Assembly (NCBI GenBank): GCA_934565415.1
Contig: CAKTHQ010000023.1
Location: 1 to 31,873 of the forward strand
Length of the DNA: 31,873 nucleotides
Origin: an uncultured Oscillospiraceae bacterium
GTDB lineage: Bacteria > Bacillota > Clostridia > Oscillospirales > Oscillospiraceae
Direction of reading: 5' to 3'
A program made the translations under genes and the position numbers. Position 1 is the stretch's first letter. The number at the start of each line of letters is the position of its first letter. The notes under the pieces were generated by a model. It was not told the DNA's origin, searched no databases, and worked only from the letters and a program-made list of their open reading frames with translations. Below, in pieces: positions 1 to 8,220 of this stretch.

Positions 1-55
1 GAGCAGCTGACTCTTAATCAGCGGGCCCCGGGTTCGAGTCCCTGATGGTGCACCA
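1..55 (+). tRNA. tRNA-Lys(CUU), 3' part
   Basis: The window opens inside a tRNA gene. The anticodon arm GCTGA/TCAGC (6-10 and 18-22) closes the loop CTCTTAA, which gives anticodon CUU (Lys). It is followed by a T-arm with the TTCGAGT loop (33-39) and an encoded CCA at 53-55. One mismatch (C29/T43) is visible in the T stem. The 5' part lies outside the window. It is the left chromosomal neighbour of the mobile element. Confidence 0.9.
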
Positions 56-70
56 CGAAGAAGCACTCCA

Positions 71-102
71 TTGGGGCACCCTCCGTAAGGAAGGTGCCCC
101 AA
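71..102 (+). terminator. Terminator-like hairpin after tRNA-Lys
   Basis: A 10-bp perfect stem (71-80 with 93-102) follows the tRNA-Lys 3' end by 15 bp. The T-run afterwards is poor. Its apex CGTAAGGAA also occurs, read on the minus strand, in the apex of the tRNA-Gly terminator at 9966-10002, so the two are probably related host terminators. Confidence 0.6.
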
Positions 103-138
103 GGTGGCTCTTGTATCTCAATTAAATTTGTTTCTTTG

Positions 139-1871
<1,733 letters not shown>

Positions 1872-1920
1872 TTATTCTACCATATCCGGCCGTAAGCTTC
1901 AACGCTTTAATGTGGTAGTT

Positions 1921-2169
1921 TCAAAGTTTCTTGCTTTCATCTCCGCTTTTCAGGATGATGCGCTGTACCTTTTCGGTGATGTTCTCCCGTGCTTTCTCGC
2001 TGAAAAAGGCTCTTACGGCGTAGGTGGTGCCGTCGATCTCCCGAAGGAAATTCAGCGGCTGCACATAGGCGCTTCTGCGAAACCACGCTATGCGCTCCTG
2101 CTTGGTCATTGTCGCAAGGTGGTCTGTAATGCGGTCAAGCTGTGTATAGATTTCGTTATCGGATCTCAT
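1921..2169 (-). CDS. tnpW: TnpW-like transposon-encoded protein
   Basis: An 82-residue protein whose C-terminal part (REIDGTTYAVRAFFSEKA, then KVQRIIL) fits the small TnpW proteins of Tn4451-type elements. The N-terminal 40 residues look helical and charged. Its start overlaps the relaxase stop by 4 bp (ATGA), so the two are probably translationally coupled in one mobilization operon with mobC. The function of TnpW is not known. The family call rests on the conserved GTTY...FS...KI pattern and on position between relaxase and recombinase. Confidence 0.75.
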   Translation of the reverse strand: MRSDNEIYTQLDRITDHLATMTKQERIAWFRRSAYVQPLNFLREIDGTTYAVRAFFSEKARENITEKVQRIILKSGDESKKL

Positions 2170-3518
2170 CGTGCGTCACGCTCCCTTCTCTGCGCTTTCT
2201 TTTGCTGCTGTTCTTCCTTGGCGCGGTATTCGTTGGCATAGAGCAAATCCGTCTTTTCCTGTATTTTGGTGGAACGCACCTCAATGGCCTTATTCAGCTT
2301 CAGCTGCTTTCGCAGGGCGGTGATCTGTTCCGTTATGCCCGCCTTTTCCCGCCGCAGTGTTTCCTTTTCGGCAGGTACGGCACGGCGTATCCTGTTTTGC
2401 AGCTTGGTGCGGTGGGTAATGAGGGCATCCATATTCCGCTGGATCTTCTCACGGTCTGCATACAGGTCATCAAAGGTTTCGATACCGTATTTGCCCATAT
2501 ACCGCACCTGCTGGGACAGCTCGTCCAGCTCCCGCAAGTCCTCCTTCAGATAGGGACTTGTGGGCTTGTAGTCGGTATGCTTCGGTAAGTACCCCAGCAG
2601 ATAGCAGTAGTGCAGATACAGCTTGTAGATGTGGCTGGTCTTATGGAACGGGCGAAACCAATCCGAAAGCTCCTGCGGCATTTGGGGTGGATAGCTGATA
2701 TACGCCCTGCGGTTACCGAAAGAAGCGTATCGTCCGAGACGGATATTCTCCGGTGTCCACCGCTCATCCAGCGTATCAAGCCTTGTGAAATGCTCATATT
2801 GGGGCAATCGTATTTTCCAGTGCTTGCCGGTGAAGTCTGTGATATACCCCTTGCGCCGGAGATAGTCCTCCATATAGTAGGGTGTGCGGCTGAAGTCCAT
2901 CGCCTCCCGCACATCGGCACGGTAGACATTGTAGCGGGTGGGCTTGCCGCTTTTCTCATCCAGCCACACAGGACGGGAGGGGGCTTTGTGCGGCTTCTCA
3001 ATGACGGACAGCCCGTATTCCCGGCAAAGTCGGTCTGAGGCTTCTCGCAGACGCTGTTGCTCTGTTTTGGAATAGTTGTACTTGCCGCCATCCCGGAAGG
3101 ACACGGAGTTGAAGCAGAAATGGCTATGCAGATGTTCCTTATCCAGATGGGTGGTGACGATGATCTCGAAGCGGTCGCCCCACATCTCCTTTGCCAGCTT
3201 GACGCCGATCTCGTGGGCAAGCTGCGGTGTGACCTCCTCCGGCTTGAAGCTCTGATACCCGTGCCAAGCGATATAGCCGTCCGTCTTGCCATAGCGCTTC
3301 TTGGTGAGGATCATCTGCCGCAGCGCCGTTTCCTTCAGGCAGTTGATAGCGGTGATATACTCGCCCTCCTGCGTGGCCTCCGGGCGCTGGACATAGGAAA
3401 ACACATTGTAGAGGTCTTGCAGCTCCGGCGTTTTCACCGCCGTTTTTTTCGGGTTCTCCACATAGTCAATGAGATCCTTCAAGCGGCCTTTAATGTGCCA
3501 AAGAGATGTCGTTGCCAT
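2166..3518 (-). CDS. MOB relaxase (mobilization nuclease, MobA/VirD2 family)
   Basis: This 450-residue protein is expected to nick the element's oriT and stay covalently attached to the transferred strand. The diagnostic His cluster THLDKEHLHSHF lies at about residues 123-134, followed by FNSVSFRDGGKYNYS. Candidate nicking Tyr residues lie in the N-terminal region (Tyr19, Tyr37, Tyr42). The C-terminal third is charged and probably coiled (about 340-450). The gene overlaps mobC upstream (the A of ATG is shared with the stop) and tnpW downstream, giving a three-gene operon mobC-relaxase-tnpW. The length is typical for relaxases of clostridial mobilizable elements. No coupling protein or secretion genes are present. 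Confidence 0.92.
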   Translation of the reverse strand: MATTSLWHIKGRLKDLIDYVENPKKTAVKTPELQDLYNVFSYVQRPEATQEGEYITAINCLKETALRQMILTKKRYGKTDGYIAWHGYQSFKPEEVTPQLAHEIGVKLAKEMWGDRFEIIVTTHLDKEHLHSHFCFNSVSFRDGGKYNYSKTEQQRLREASDRLCREYGLSVIEKPHKAPSRPVWLDEKSGKPTRYNVYRADVREAMDFSRTPYYMEDYLRRKGYITDFTGKHWKIRLPQYEHFTRLDTLDERWTPENIRLGRYASFGNRRAYISYPPQMPQELSDWFRPFHKTSHIYKLYLHYCYLLGYLPKHTDYKPTSPYLKEDLRELDELSQQVRYMGKYGIETFDDLYADREKIQRNMDALITHRTKLQNRIRRAVPAEKETLRREKAGITEQITALRKQLKLNKAIEVRSTKIQEKTDLLYANEYRAKEEQQQKKAQRRERDAR

Positions 3519-3802
3519 TAGATCACCTCCTGCAAGTCCAGCACCAGCCGTTCGATCTCGGCGCAGAGCTTGAGGGCGGACGGCTCATATTTGGCACACT
3601 CTTTCAAATCGGAATGGGCCTTATATAGCTCCTCCATCAGCTCCCAGAATACATCCGGCGGTTTTGGCTTCGGGTGAACATCCCGGCAAAGCTGGCGGAC
3701 ATATTCGCTTTGGGTCAGTCCGCATAGAGCGCTGTTTCGCTCTAATTTCTCTTTTTCTTCTTCGGTCAGGCGTACCTTAGTACGCACTTTTTCTTCTTTC
3801 AT
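3518..3802 (-). CDS. mobC: MobC-like relaxosome accessory protein
   Basis: A 94-residue protein. The N-terminal part (KVRTKVRLTEEEKEKLERNS, then GLTQSEYVRQL) has the strand-helix-helix pattern of ribbon-helix-helix MobC proteins, which bind oriT and help the relaxase. A second helical segment follows (residues 50-94). ATG at 3802 has GAAGGAGATGACC upstream. It is the first gene of the mobilization operon, directly downstream of the oriT-like hairpins, as is usual for mobC. Family call by pattern and context. Confidence 0.85.
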   Translation of the reverse strand: MKEEKVRTKVRLTEEEKEKLERNSALCGLTQSEYVRQLCRDVHPKPKPPDVFWELMEELYKAHSDLKECAKYEPSALKLCAEIERLVLDLQEVI

Positions 3803-3844
3803 TTGGTCATCTCCTTCAGTAAATTTTGCTTTCTCAGCAGGGTT

Positions 3845-3914
3845 TCAGGGCGGCACGCCCTGAGAGATTCGCACGCCGCAAGACTGCGGATCTGGATTGT
3901 GGGGGCCACAATCC
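3845..3914. other. Probable oriT: three consecutive inverted repeats
   Basis: Just upstream of mobC lie three palindromes in 70 bp: an 8-bp stem (3845-3852/3856-3863, loop GCA), a 5-bp stem (3876-3880/3885-3889) and a perfect 9-bp stem (3894-3902/3906-3914, loop GGG). A cluster of hairpins next to mobC and the relaxase gene is the usual layout of an origin of transfer. The nick site cannot be read from the sequence alone. The rest of 3803-4776 holds no convincing protein gene apart from the short leader ORF listed separately. Confidence 0.55.
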
Positions 3915-4080
3915 GATGCTCGCTATCTCTGTGGACAGCACCTTATGTTTTTAGATTGCTTTGCCGCTTTCTCCGAATGCCGTTTTTCTATCCCTGCCCC
4001 AGAATCTCACCGCAGCGTTGCCAAGCTCATATCTTCGCTCAGTCATATCCCATTCGGACGGTCATTCAATTTTCAATTTG

Positions 4081-4130
4081 CCCCTCAATAGGTAGGCAGC
4101 GAGAAGGACCGTAAATTAACCCCCTCAATA
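4081..4130 (+). repeat. Two direct copies of CCCCTCAATA, 40 bp apart
   Basis: CCCCTCAATA occurs at 4081-4090 and again at 4121-4130, in the noncoding stretch between the oriT-like hairpins and the leader hairpin. The 40-bp offset is close to four helical turns, so both could be contacted by one protein. The role is unknown. Confidence 0.4.
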
Positions 4131-4204
4131 ATCAACTGGGAACTTTTTTGCCGTTTGCACGAAAGAATTTTTGTAAACTTTTTGTGAACGGCGGCTATAA
4201 CGAT

Positions 4205-4285
4205 AAAAAGAGCCGGTACACAGCACATCAAATCAGCGGGAGATGATCTCTCGCTCTATCTTTGATGAAACTATGTACCGGCTCT
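4205..4285 (-). promoter_or_regulatory. Large nested hairpin with T-run: probable attenuator/terminator ahead of the mob operon
   Basis: Three nested stems are visible: a perfect 12-bp outer stem (4209-4220/4274-4285), a 7-bp middle stem (4226-4232/4261-4267) and an inner 9-bp stem with one G-T pair (4236-4244/4246-4254). Read on the minus strand the structure ends in five T residues (4205-4209), like an intrinsic terminator. The stop codon of a short ORF lies 5 bp before the hairpin. This is the layout of translation-dependent attenuation. Confidence 0.6.
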
Positions 4286-4290
4286 GATAC

Positions 4291-4389
4291 TCAGAAACCT
4301 TCAACGTCTGCTTTTTCCACTCCGCTGGCAGACTCAGCAACAGGAGCGGCGCAGCCGCACTCTCTTTCGGCGGCGGCCTTGTGTTTCAT
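4291..4389 (-). CDS. Possible 32-aa leader peptide
   Basis: A short ORF starts at ATG 4389 (MKHKAAAERECGC...) and stops at TGA 4291-4293, five bases before the large hairpin. It contains a CGC motif and ends VEKADVEGF. An in-frame TGA lies four codons upstream of the ATG. No strong ribosome site precedes it, which counts against it; the promoter at 4432-4461 and the hairpin right behind it count for it. It could be a leader peptide controlling readthrough into the mob operon, or the remnant of a small cysteine-containing protein. I do not recognise its family. Confidence 0.4.
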   Translation of the reverse strand: MKHKAAAERECGCAAPVAESASGVEKADVEGF

Positions 4390-4431
4390 TTCAGATATTC
4401 AGTTGTGGACTCTGCTATGAGAGCAGAATAT

Positions 4432-4461
4432 AGTATAGCATATAGAACGCTTGTTCGTCAA
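4432..4461 (-). promoter_or_regulatory. Promoter reading toward leader ORF and mob operon
   Basis: On the minus strand: -35 TTGACG (4461-4456), 18-bp spacer, -10 TATACT (4437-4432). Transcription would start near 4425 and run through the short ORF and the attenuator hairpin toward mobC. Confidence 0.6.
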
Positions 4462-4713
4462 TTGCTTTTGGATATTTCTTTTGAAAATTGTACTCTTAAA
4501 GCAGACAGATTGAAAATGCCAAAATTGCAGTCCCAATTTCAAGACTATTCATTTTGCCTTACGGCTAATTTCCTTTGAAGTATTTATAGTATTGATCTAG
4601 TGACTCGTGCCAAAAGAACAAAGTGTATTTCCAATTTGTTTTTATCTAATGAATAACATGTAATTGTGTGCGCTTTGGGATACTTTTGTATTGTTTTGAT
4701 TGCGGGAGCCATA

Positions 4714-4742
4714 TTGAAAAAACTGTCGAAACAATGTACAAT
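4714..4742 (+). promoter_or_regulatory. Promoter of the restriction gene
   Basis: -35 TTGAAA (4714-4719), 17-bp spacer, -10 TACAAT (4737-4742), 35 bp before the GTG start at 4777. Each box matches the sigma-A consensus at five of six positions. Confidence 0.6.
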
Positions 4743-4776
4743 ATAATTATCAATATTACTTACGGAGGAGACCGTT

Positions 4777-5673
4777 GTGGTTAAAACAAAAATAGAGTGG
4801 ATTTCAATATTTAGAAAAGCGGGAGATTCTATATTGGCTGAACTTTCTAAAACAAAGAAATCTAAAAATGATAAAGCAAGCGAAATAAATAAGCGCATCA
4901 AAGAGTATAGAGAAAGCGAAATTGCCAATATCAATACTGTTGCCAAATGTGAATCTTGGGATAACCAGACGCTTCTAAATGAAATTTTGCTCTTAACTTA
5001 TGCATCTTATATTGTGATGCTCGAATACCGCAACAAAGTTTGGGAATATGAGTATATGGCATTTGCACGCCGTATCGGTGAGTTGTGGGAGCCGTTTTGC
5101 AAACTAGCATTTGATTTCCCAATCAAGAAACTCACCCTGATTGATCCCCCAGACTTTGATGAAGTTCAGACACAAATCAAAAACGATGCTGTAGAATATA
5201 TCGAAAGCCTAGATTTGTCTGAGGAAATTAAAGCCGAATTAAAGCGTCACTATATTATTCCGTGGACAATGGTTGATAGTGGTGGAATTAAACTTGGTTT
5301 GGATCTGCACTTTGAACAGAATGGCATCCACTACAATTGTGATTTTAAAAGCGGATTTAGCTCCAACGAAAAGGGCAATACAAACAGACTGCTTCTTGTT
5401 GCAAGCATTTATAATTCTCTAGGTGAAATCGAAAAAACCATCTTGTTTGTAAGACAAGCTGAGGACGAAAACAATCATTACTTGCAGACACTTAAAAACT
5501 CTCCATATTGGGAAGTGTATTGTGCTGATGATGGTTATGCCGCAATGAAAGAGTTTACTGGATTTGATATGCGTAAATGGCTTAACGAAAATGCTGATTG
5601 GGAAAATGATATAAGCACAGAATTGAAACAGCATTTGGAGCGCAACGATCTTTTGAAATACTTGACATGGTAA
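4777..5673 (+). CDS. Probable type II restriction endonuclease (PD-(D/E)XK-like)
   Basis: This 298-residue protein is not one I recognise by sequence, but it lies directly upstream of an N6-adenine DNA methyltransferase, the position of a cognate endonuclease. A plausible PD-(D/E)XK core is visible: Asp176 in GLDLHF, then Asp189-Phe-Lys191 in NCDFKSGF, with Glu105 (GELWEPF) as a possible upstream acidic residue. It has no transmembrane segment. GTG at 4777 is preceded by CGGAGGAG with 6-bp spacing, so GTG rather than a later ATG is the start. It is AT-rich like the rest of the cargo and unlike the mobilization genes, pointing to separate acquisition. Function is inferred from context plus the D-X12-D-x-K pattern; it could also be a nuclease of another kind. 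Confidence 0.6.
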   Translation: MVKTKIEWISIFRKAGDSILAELSKTKKSKNDKASEINKRIKEYRESEIANINTVAKCESWDNQTLLNEILLLTYASYIVMLEYRNKVWEYEYMAFARRIGELWEPFCKLAFDFPIKKLTLIDPPDFDEVQTQIKNDAVEYIESLDLSEEIKAELKRHYIIPWTMVDSGGIKLGLDLHFEQNGIHYNCDFKSGFSSNEKGNTNRLLLVASIYNSLGEIEKTILFVRQAEDENNHYLQTLKNSPYWEVYCADDGYAAMKEFTGFDMRKWLNENADWENDISTELKQHLERNDLLKYLTW

Positions 5674-5690
5674 ATCTCTCATGGTACAAT
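5662..5690 (+). promoter_or_regulatory. Promoter of the methyltransferase gene
   Basis: -35 TTGACA (5662-5667), 17-bp spacer, -10 TACAAT (5685-5690). The -35 box lies within the last codons of the upstream gene. The methyltransferase can therefore be expressed independently of the restriction gene. Confidence 0.75.
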
Positions 5691-5693
5691 TTA

Positions 5694-5723
5694 CTTAAGA
5701 TAAAACTTAAGGCAGCTCTTAAG
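5694..5723 (+). promoter_or_regulatory. Three CTTAAG palindromes at exact 12-bp spacing (operator candidate)
   Basis: CTTAAG occurs at 5694-5699, 5706-5711 and 5718-5723. The first covers the expected start of transcription of the methyltransferase promoter; the other two lie in the 5' leader. Such spacing suggests binding or methylation sites that control the methyltransferase gene, possibly the system's own recognition sequence. Confidence 0.6.
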
Positions 5724-5747
5724 CTCATCCGTTGAGGAGGAGAATAA

Positions 5748-7325
5748 ATGAGAGATAGATTCTGTTCGTATTACACCAATTCAAAAGAAATAACTGAGTA
5801 CATGGTTTCCAAGTTGGGCGTTGTCGAAAATGATATCATCCTTGAACCATCTGCGGGCGAAGGTATTTTTATTGATGAAGTGTTAGAAAACAGCAAAATA
5901 GTACAAATAGATGCGTTAGACATAAACAGTGATGCTATTTCAATCTTGAAGAAGAAGTATGAAAACAACTCTGCCGTTGTTGTTAGAAAAACTGATACCC
6001 TTCTCGATGATCAGTTAGATCTTTATAGCATTTCTCAGTTATGGTTGAAGCAAACAGACACGCTATTTGACAAGCAATTAGATATGTTCAGTTCCTTGGG
6101 GGGGCATTATACAAAAGTAATTGGTAATCCGCCATACGGAGCATGGCAAGACTATGAGAAGCGAGATGTCCTCAAGAAAAAGTTTGCTGGACACTATGTA
6201 AAAGAAACATACTCATTGTTTTTGTTGAGATGTATCTCTGTTTTAAGAATGCATGGTAGACTCTCTTTTATTATTCCAGATACCTACTTGTTCTTAAATA
6301 TGCATTCTCGTTTGAGAGAATTGATTTTTTCAAATACCAAAATAGATGAAATCTTAATTTTCCCATCCAAATTTTTCCCTGGAGTCAGCTTTGGTTACTC
6401 TAATCTTTCAATTATTACTCTTGAACGATGTGATAAGAAGGATGCCTTGGAGCACACTTTTAGAGTAATTCAAGGTTTCAATTCTTCAAGTGAATTTTCC
6501 AAACTGTTAGGAGATGAAAAAGAGTATCCTGAAAATTTGCAAATTTTCAATTTTAAGCAAAATGATATTCTCAAAAATGAACAATGTAGAGTGATTTTGG
6601 CGGAATCGAAGACTTCAGCGCTTTTATCTCATCCTGAAGAGAAGCTTGGCGATGTTGCTGACATAGTAACTGGGTTTTATACAGGGGATAATTTAAGGTT
6701 TATCCGAACTGCCAGCAAAGATGTTAAAGGGGCCAAGAATTATGATGTGGTTGATCCTGCAACCATAACTCACTGTACTTCGCTTTACGGAATACCCGAT
6801 CTTGAAGAGGGGTATGTTCCATATATTAAGAGCGCTGCCAAGAGACGCTATTTTAGACAAAGCGATGAATGGTTTGTTCGTTGGGATAAAGCGACAATTG
6901 ATTTTTATAATAGGAATAAAAAGTCGAGATTCCAGAATTCATCTTTTTATTTTAAGACCGGTATCGGCATTCCAATGGTAAAATCCAGCACTATCCGAGC
7001 ATTTTTGATGGCAGATCATGTTTTTGATCAATCAATAGTAGGTATTTTCCCAAAGGATTCTTCGAAGCTTTACTATTTATTAGCGTTAATGAACTCGGAT
7101 GCTATAAACAATTTGGTTCATGCGATAAATCCAACGGCAAATAATTCATCAAACTACATAAAGCAGTTACCATATATAGAACCTACGTCTGATGTCCTCG
7201 AAAAAATAATCGGAATGGTTAAAGAAGTGATTGCTTTTGAAAGCAAATCTGACTACAAAAATGCAGATAGATTACATGATGAGATAAATGCTATTGTCGG
7301 TCAAATTTATTTGCAAGAGAACTAA
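5748..7325 (+). CDS. N6-adenine DNA methyltransferase (type II, TaqI/Eco57I-like architecture)
   Basis: A 525-residue enzyme that should transfer a methyl group from S-adenosylmethionine to adenine in the recognition site of the restriction system. SAM-binding motif I is LEPSAGEGIF (32-41), motif X-like YYT lies at 8-10, and the catalytic NPPYG is at 127-131. The C-terminal half (about 270-500) is the likely target recognition region. GAGGAGG lies upstream of ATG 5748. Between motifs I and IV a 21-residue segment is duplicated (KTDTLLDDQLDLYS at 81-94, QTDTLFDKQLDMFS at 102-115). It has its own promoter and three CTTAAG sites in its leader. The methyltransferase call is firm; the recognition sequence is unknown. 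Confidence 0.92.
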   Translation: MRDRFCSYYTNSKEITEYMVSKLGVVENDIILEPSAGEGIFIDEVLENSKIVQIDALDINSDAISILKKKYENNSAVVVRKTDTLLDDQLDLYSISQLWLKQTDTLFDKQLDMFSSLGGHYTKVIGNPPYGAWQDYEKRDVLKKKFAGHYVKETYSLFLLRCISVLRMHGRLSFIIPDTYLFLNMHSRLRELIFSNTKIDEILIFPSKFFPGVSFGYSNLSIITLERCDKKDALEHTFRVIQGFNSSSEFSKLLGDEKEYPENLQIFNFKQNDILKNEQCRVILAESKTSALLSHPEEKLGDVADIVTGFYTGDNLRFIRTASKDVKGAKNYDVVDPATITHCTSLYGIPDLEEGYVPYIKSAAKRRYFRQSDEWFVRWDKATIDFYNRNKKSRFQNSSFYFKTGIGIPMVKSSTIRAFLMADHVFDQSIVGIFPKDSSKLYYLLALMNSDAINNLVHAINPTANNSSNYIKQLPYIEPTSDVLEKIIGMVKEVIAFESKSDYKNADRLHDEINAIVGQIYLQEN

Positions 7326-7337
7326 AAAGAAATACAC

Positions 7338-7371
7338 AAAGGCGATCGACTTGTTCATAGCGGTCGCCTTT
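7338..7371 (+). terminator. Hairpin between methyltransferase and DUF6414-like gene
   Basis: An 11-bp stem with one G-T pair (7338-7348/7361-7371) and a 12-nt loop. The T-run is only three bases, so it may be a weak terminator that lowers, rather than stops, expression of the two downstream genes. I see no clear separate promoter for those genes. Confidence 0.5.
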
Positions 7372-7392
7372 ATCCACAATTGCGGAGGGAAA

Positions 7393-8220
7393 ATGGAAAA
7401 TACAAATTTCTTGAAAATTGTCTATTTTGATGAAGCTTTTGTTGCAGATTTCATGCAAATTATAGCTGGCGGCGAACTCAAGAAGACGACAGAGTTTATC
7501 ACAGAAGTCAACTCTGGAATCGAGGGATCTGCCGGTGTGGATGCTGGTATAGGAACCGAAAAAAACGCATTATCTAAAATATTCAGTTTTCTGAGCGGTG
7601 CAACAATCCATGCAGAAGCAGGTGTAAATGCAAATCTTTCAAGGAAATCTGACAGGATTGCTAAGAATATTCTTGAAAACACTCTGTTGGCAGATTTTAT
7701 TGCCCTACTTGATGCAGATAAGCGCAGGACAAAAAATAAGCGTTGTAGCGGCATTAAAATATTTCCCAAAGTCGTGGTGAAGCCGGAAATAAATTCCTTT
7801 TCGTACATTATGTTGATTGCTCCATTTCTTAGCATGATCGATGGTGAATTGCCGTTCAAGACCAGTGATGGTGATGCGATGAAAATCGATATAACCAAAA
7901 TAGAGGAAGCTATTGAAAAGGGGCGTGGCTATTATGAATTTGTGGCTACCATTGATAGCGAGGATATAATTTTAAGGTTTAATCGCAATGCATTTAGAAA
8001 CAGCTATACAATGTCTGATTTGCCGAAAATGCAACTTACATATTACGCAATTCATGTGGGACAAATCGAAAAGTCTGATTTGCAGGTTCAAAAGGAGTTT
8101 GAATTTGGAACCAAAAAATCGTCTAAACGTGTGGATTATGCATCTGTATCTGGGGCTGAATCTGTAACCAGTGAAATTGATGTGTATGATGTTGTATTGG
8201 CTGGGGTTTTGGAGGGTTAA
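7393..8220 (+). CDS. DUF6414-like protein of unknown function
   Basis: A 275-residue soluble protein. The N-terminus NFLKIVYFDEAFVADFMQI followed by GGEL resembles the start of DUF6414 proteins; I make this assignment from memory and it needs a profile search. A glycine/alanine-rich stretch follows (about 40-80: NSGIEGSAGVDAGIG, AGVNANLSRK), then a helix, then a mixed beta-type C-terminal half. There are no catalytic motifs I can name and no membrane segment. ATG 7393 has GCGGAGGG upstream; an in-frame ATG further up (7288) lies inside the methyltransferase gene and is unlikely. The stop overlaps the ATPase start (TAATG), so both proteins are probably made together and work together. Confidence 0.6.
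   Translation: MENTNFLKIVYFDEAFVADFMQIIAGGELKKTTEFITEVNSGIEGSAGVDAGIGTEKNALSKIFSFLSGATIHAEAGVNANLSRKSDRIAKNILENTLLADFIALLDADKRRTKNKRCSGIKIFPKVVVKPEINSFSYIMLIAPFLSMIDGELPFKTSDGDAMKIDITKIEEAIEKGRGYYEFVATIDSEDIILRFNRNAFRNSYTMSDLPKMQLTYYAIHVGQIEKSDLQVQKEFEFGTKKSSKRVDYASVSGAESVTSEIDVYDVVLAGVLEG

Noticed and set aside
3803..4114. 103-codon open frame on the plus strand upstream of mobC
   Set aside because: No ribosome site, no recognisable protein features, and it covers the oriT-like palindromes.
4381..4578. 65-codon open frame on the plus strand
   Set aside because: No ribosome site or homology pattern; it overlaps the promoter and leader ORF on the other strand.
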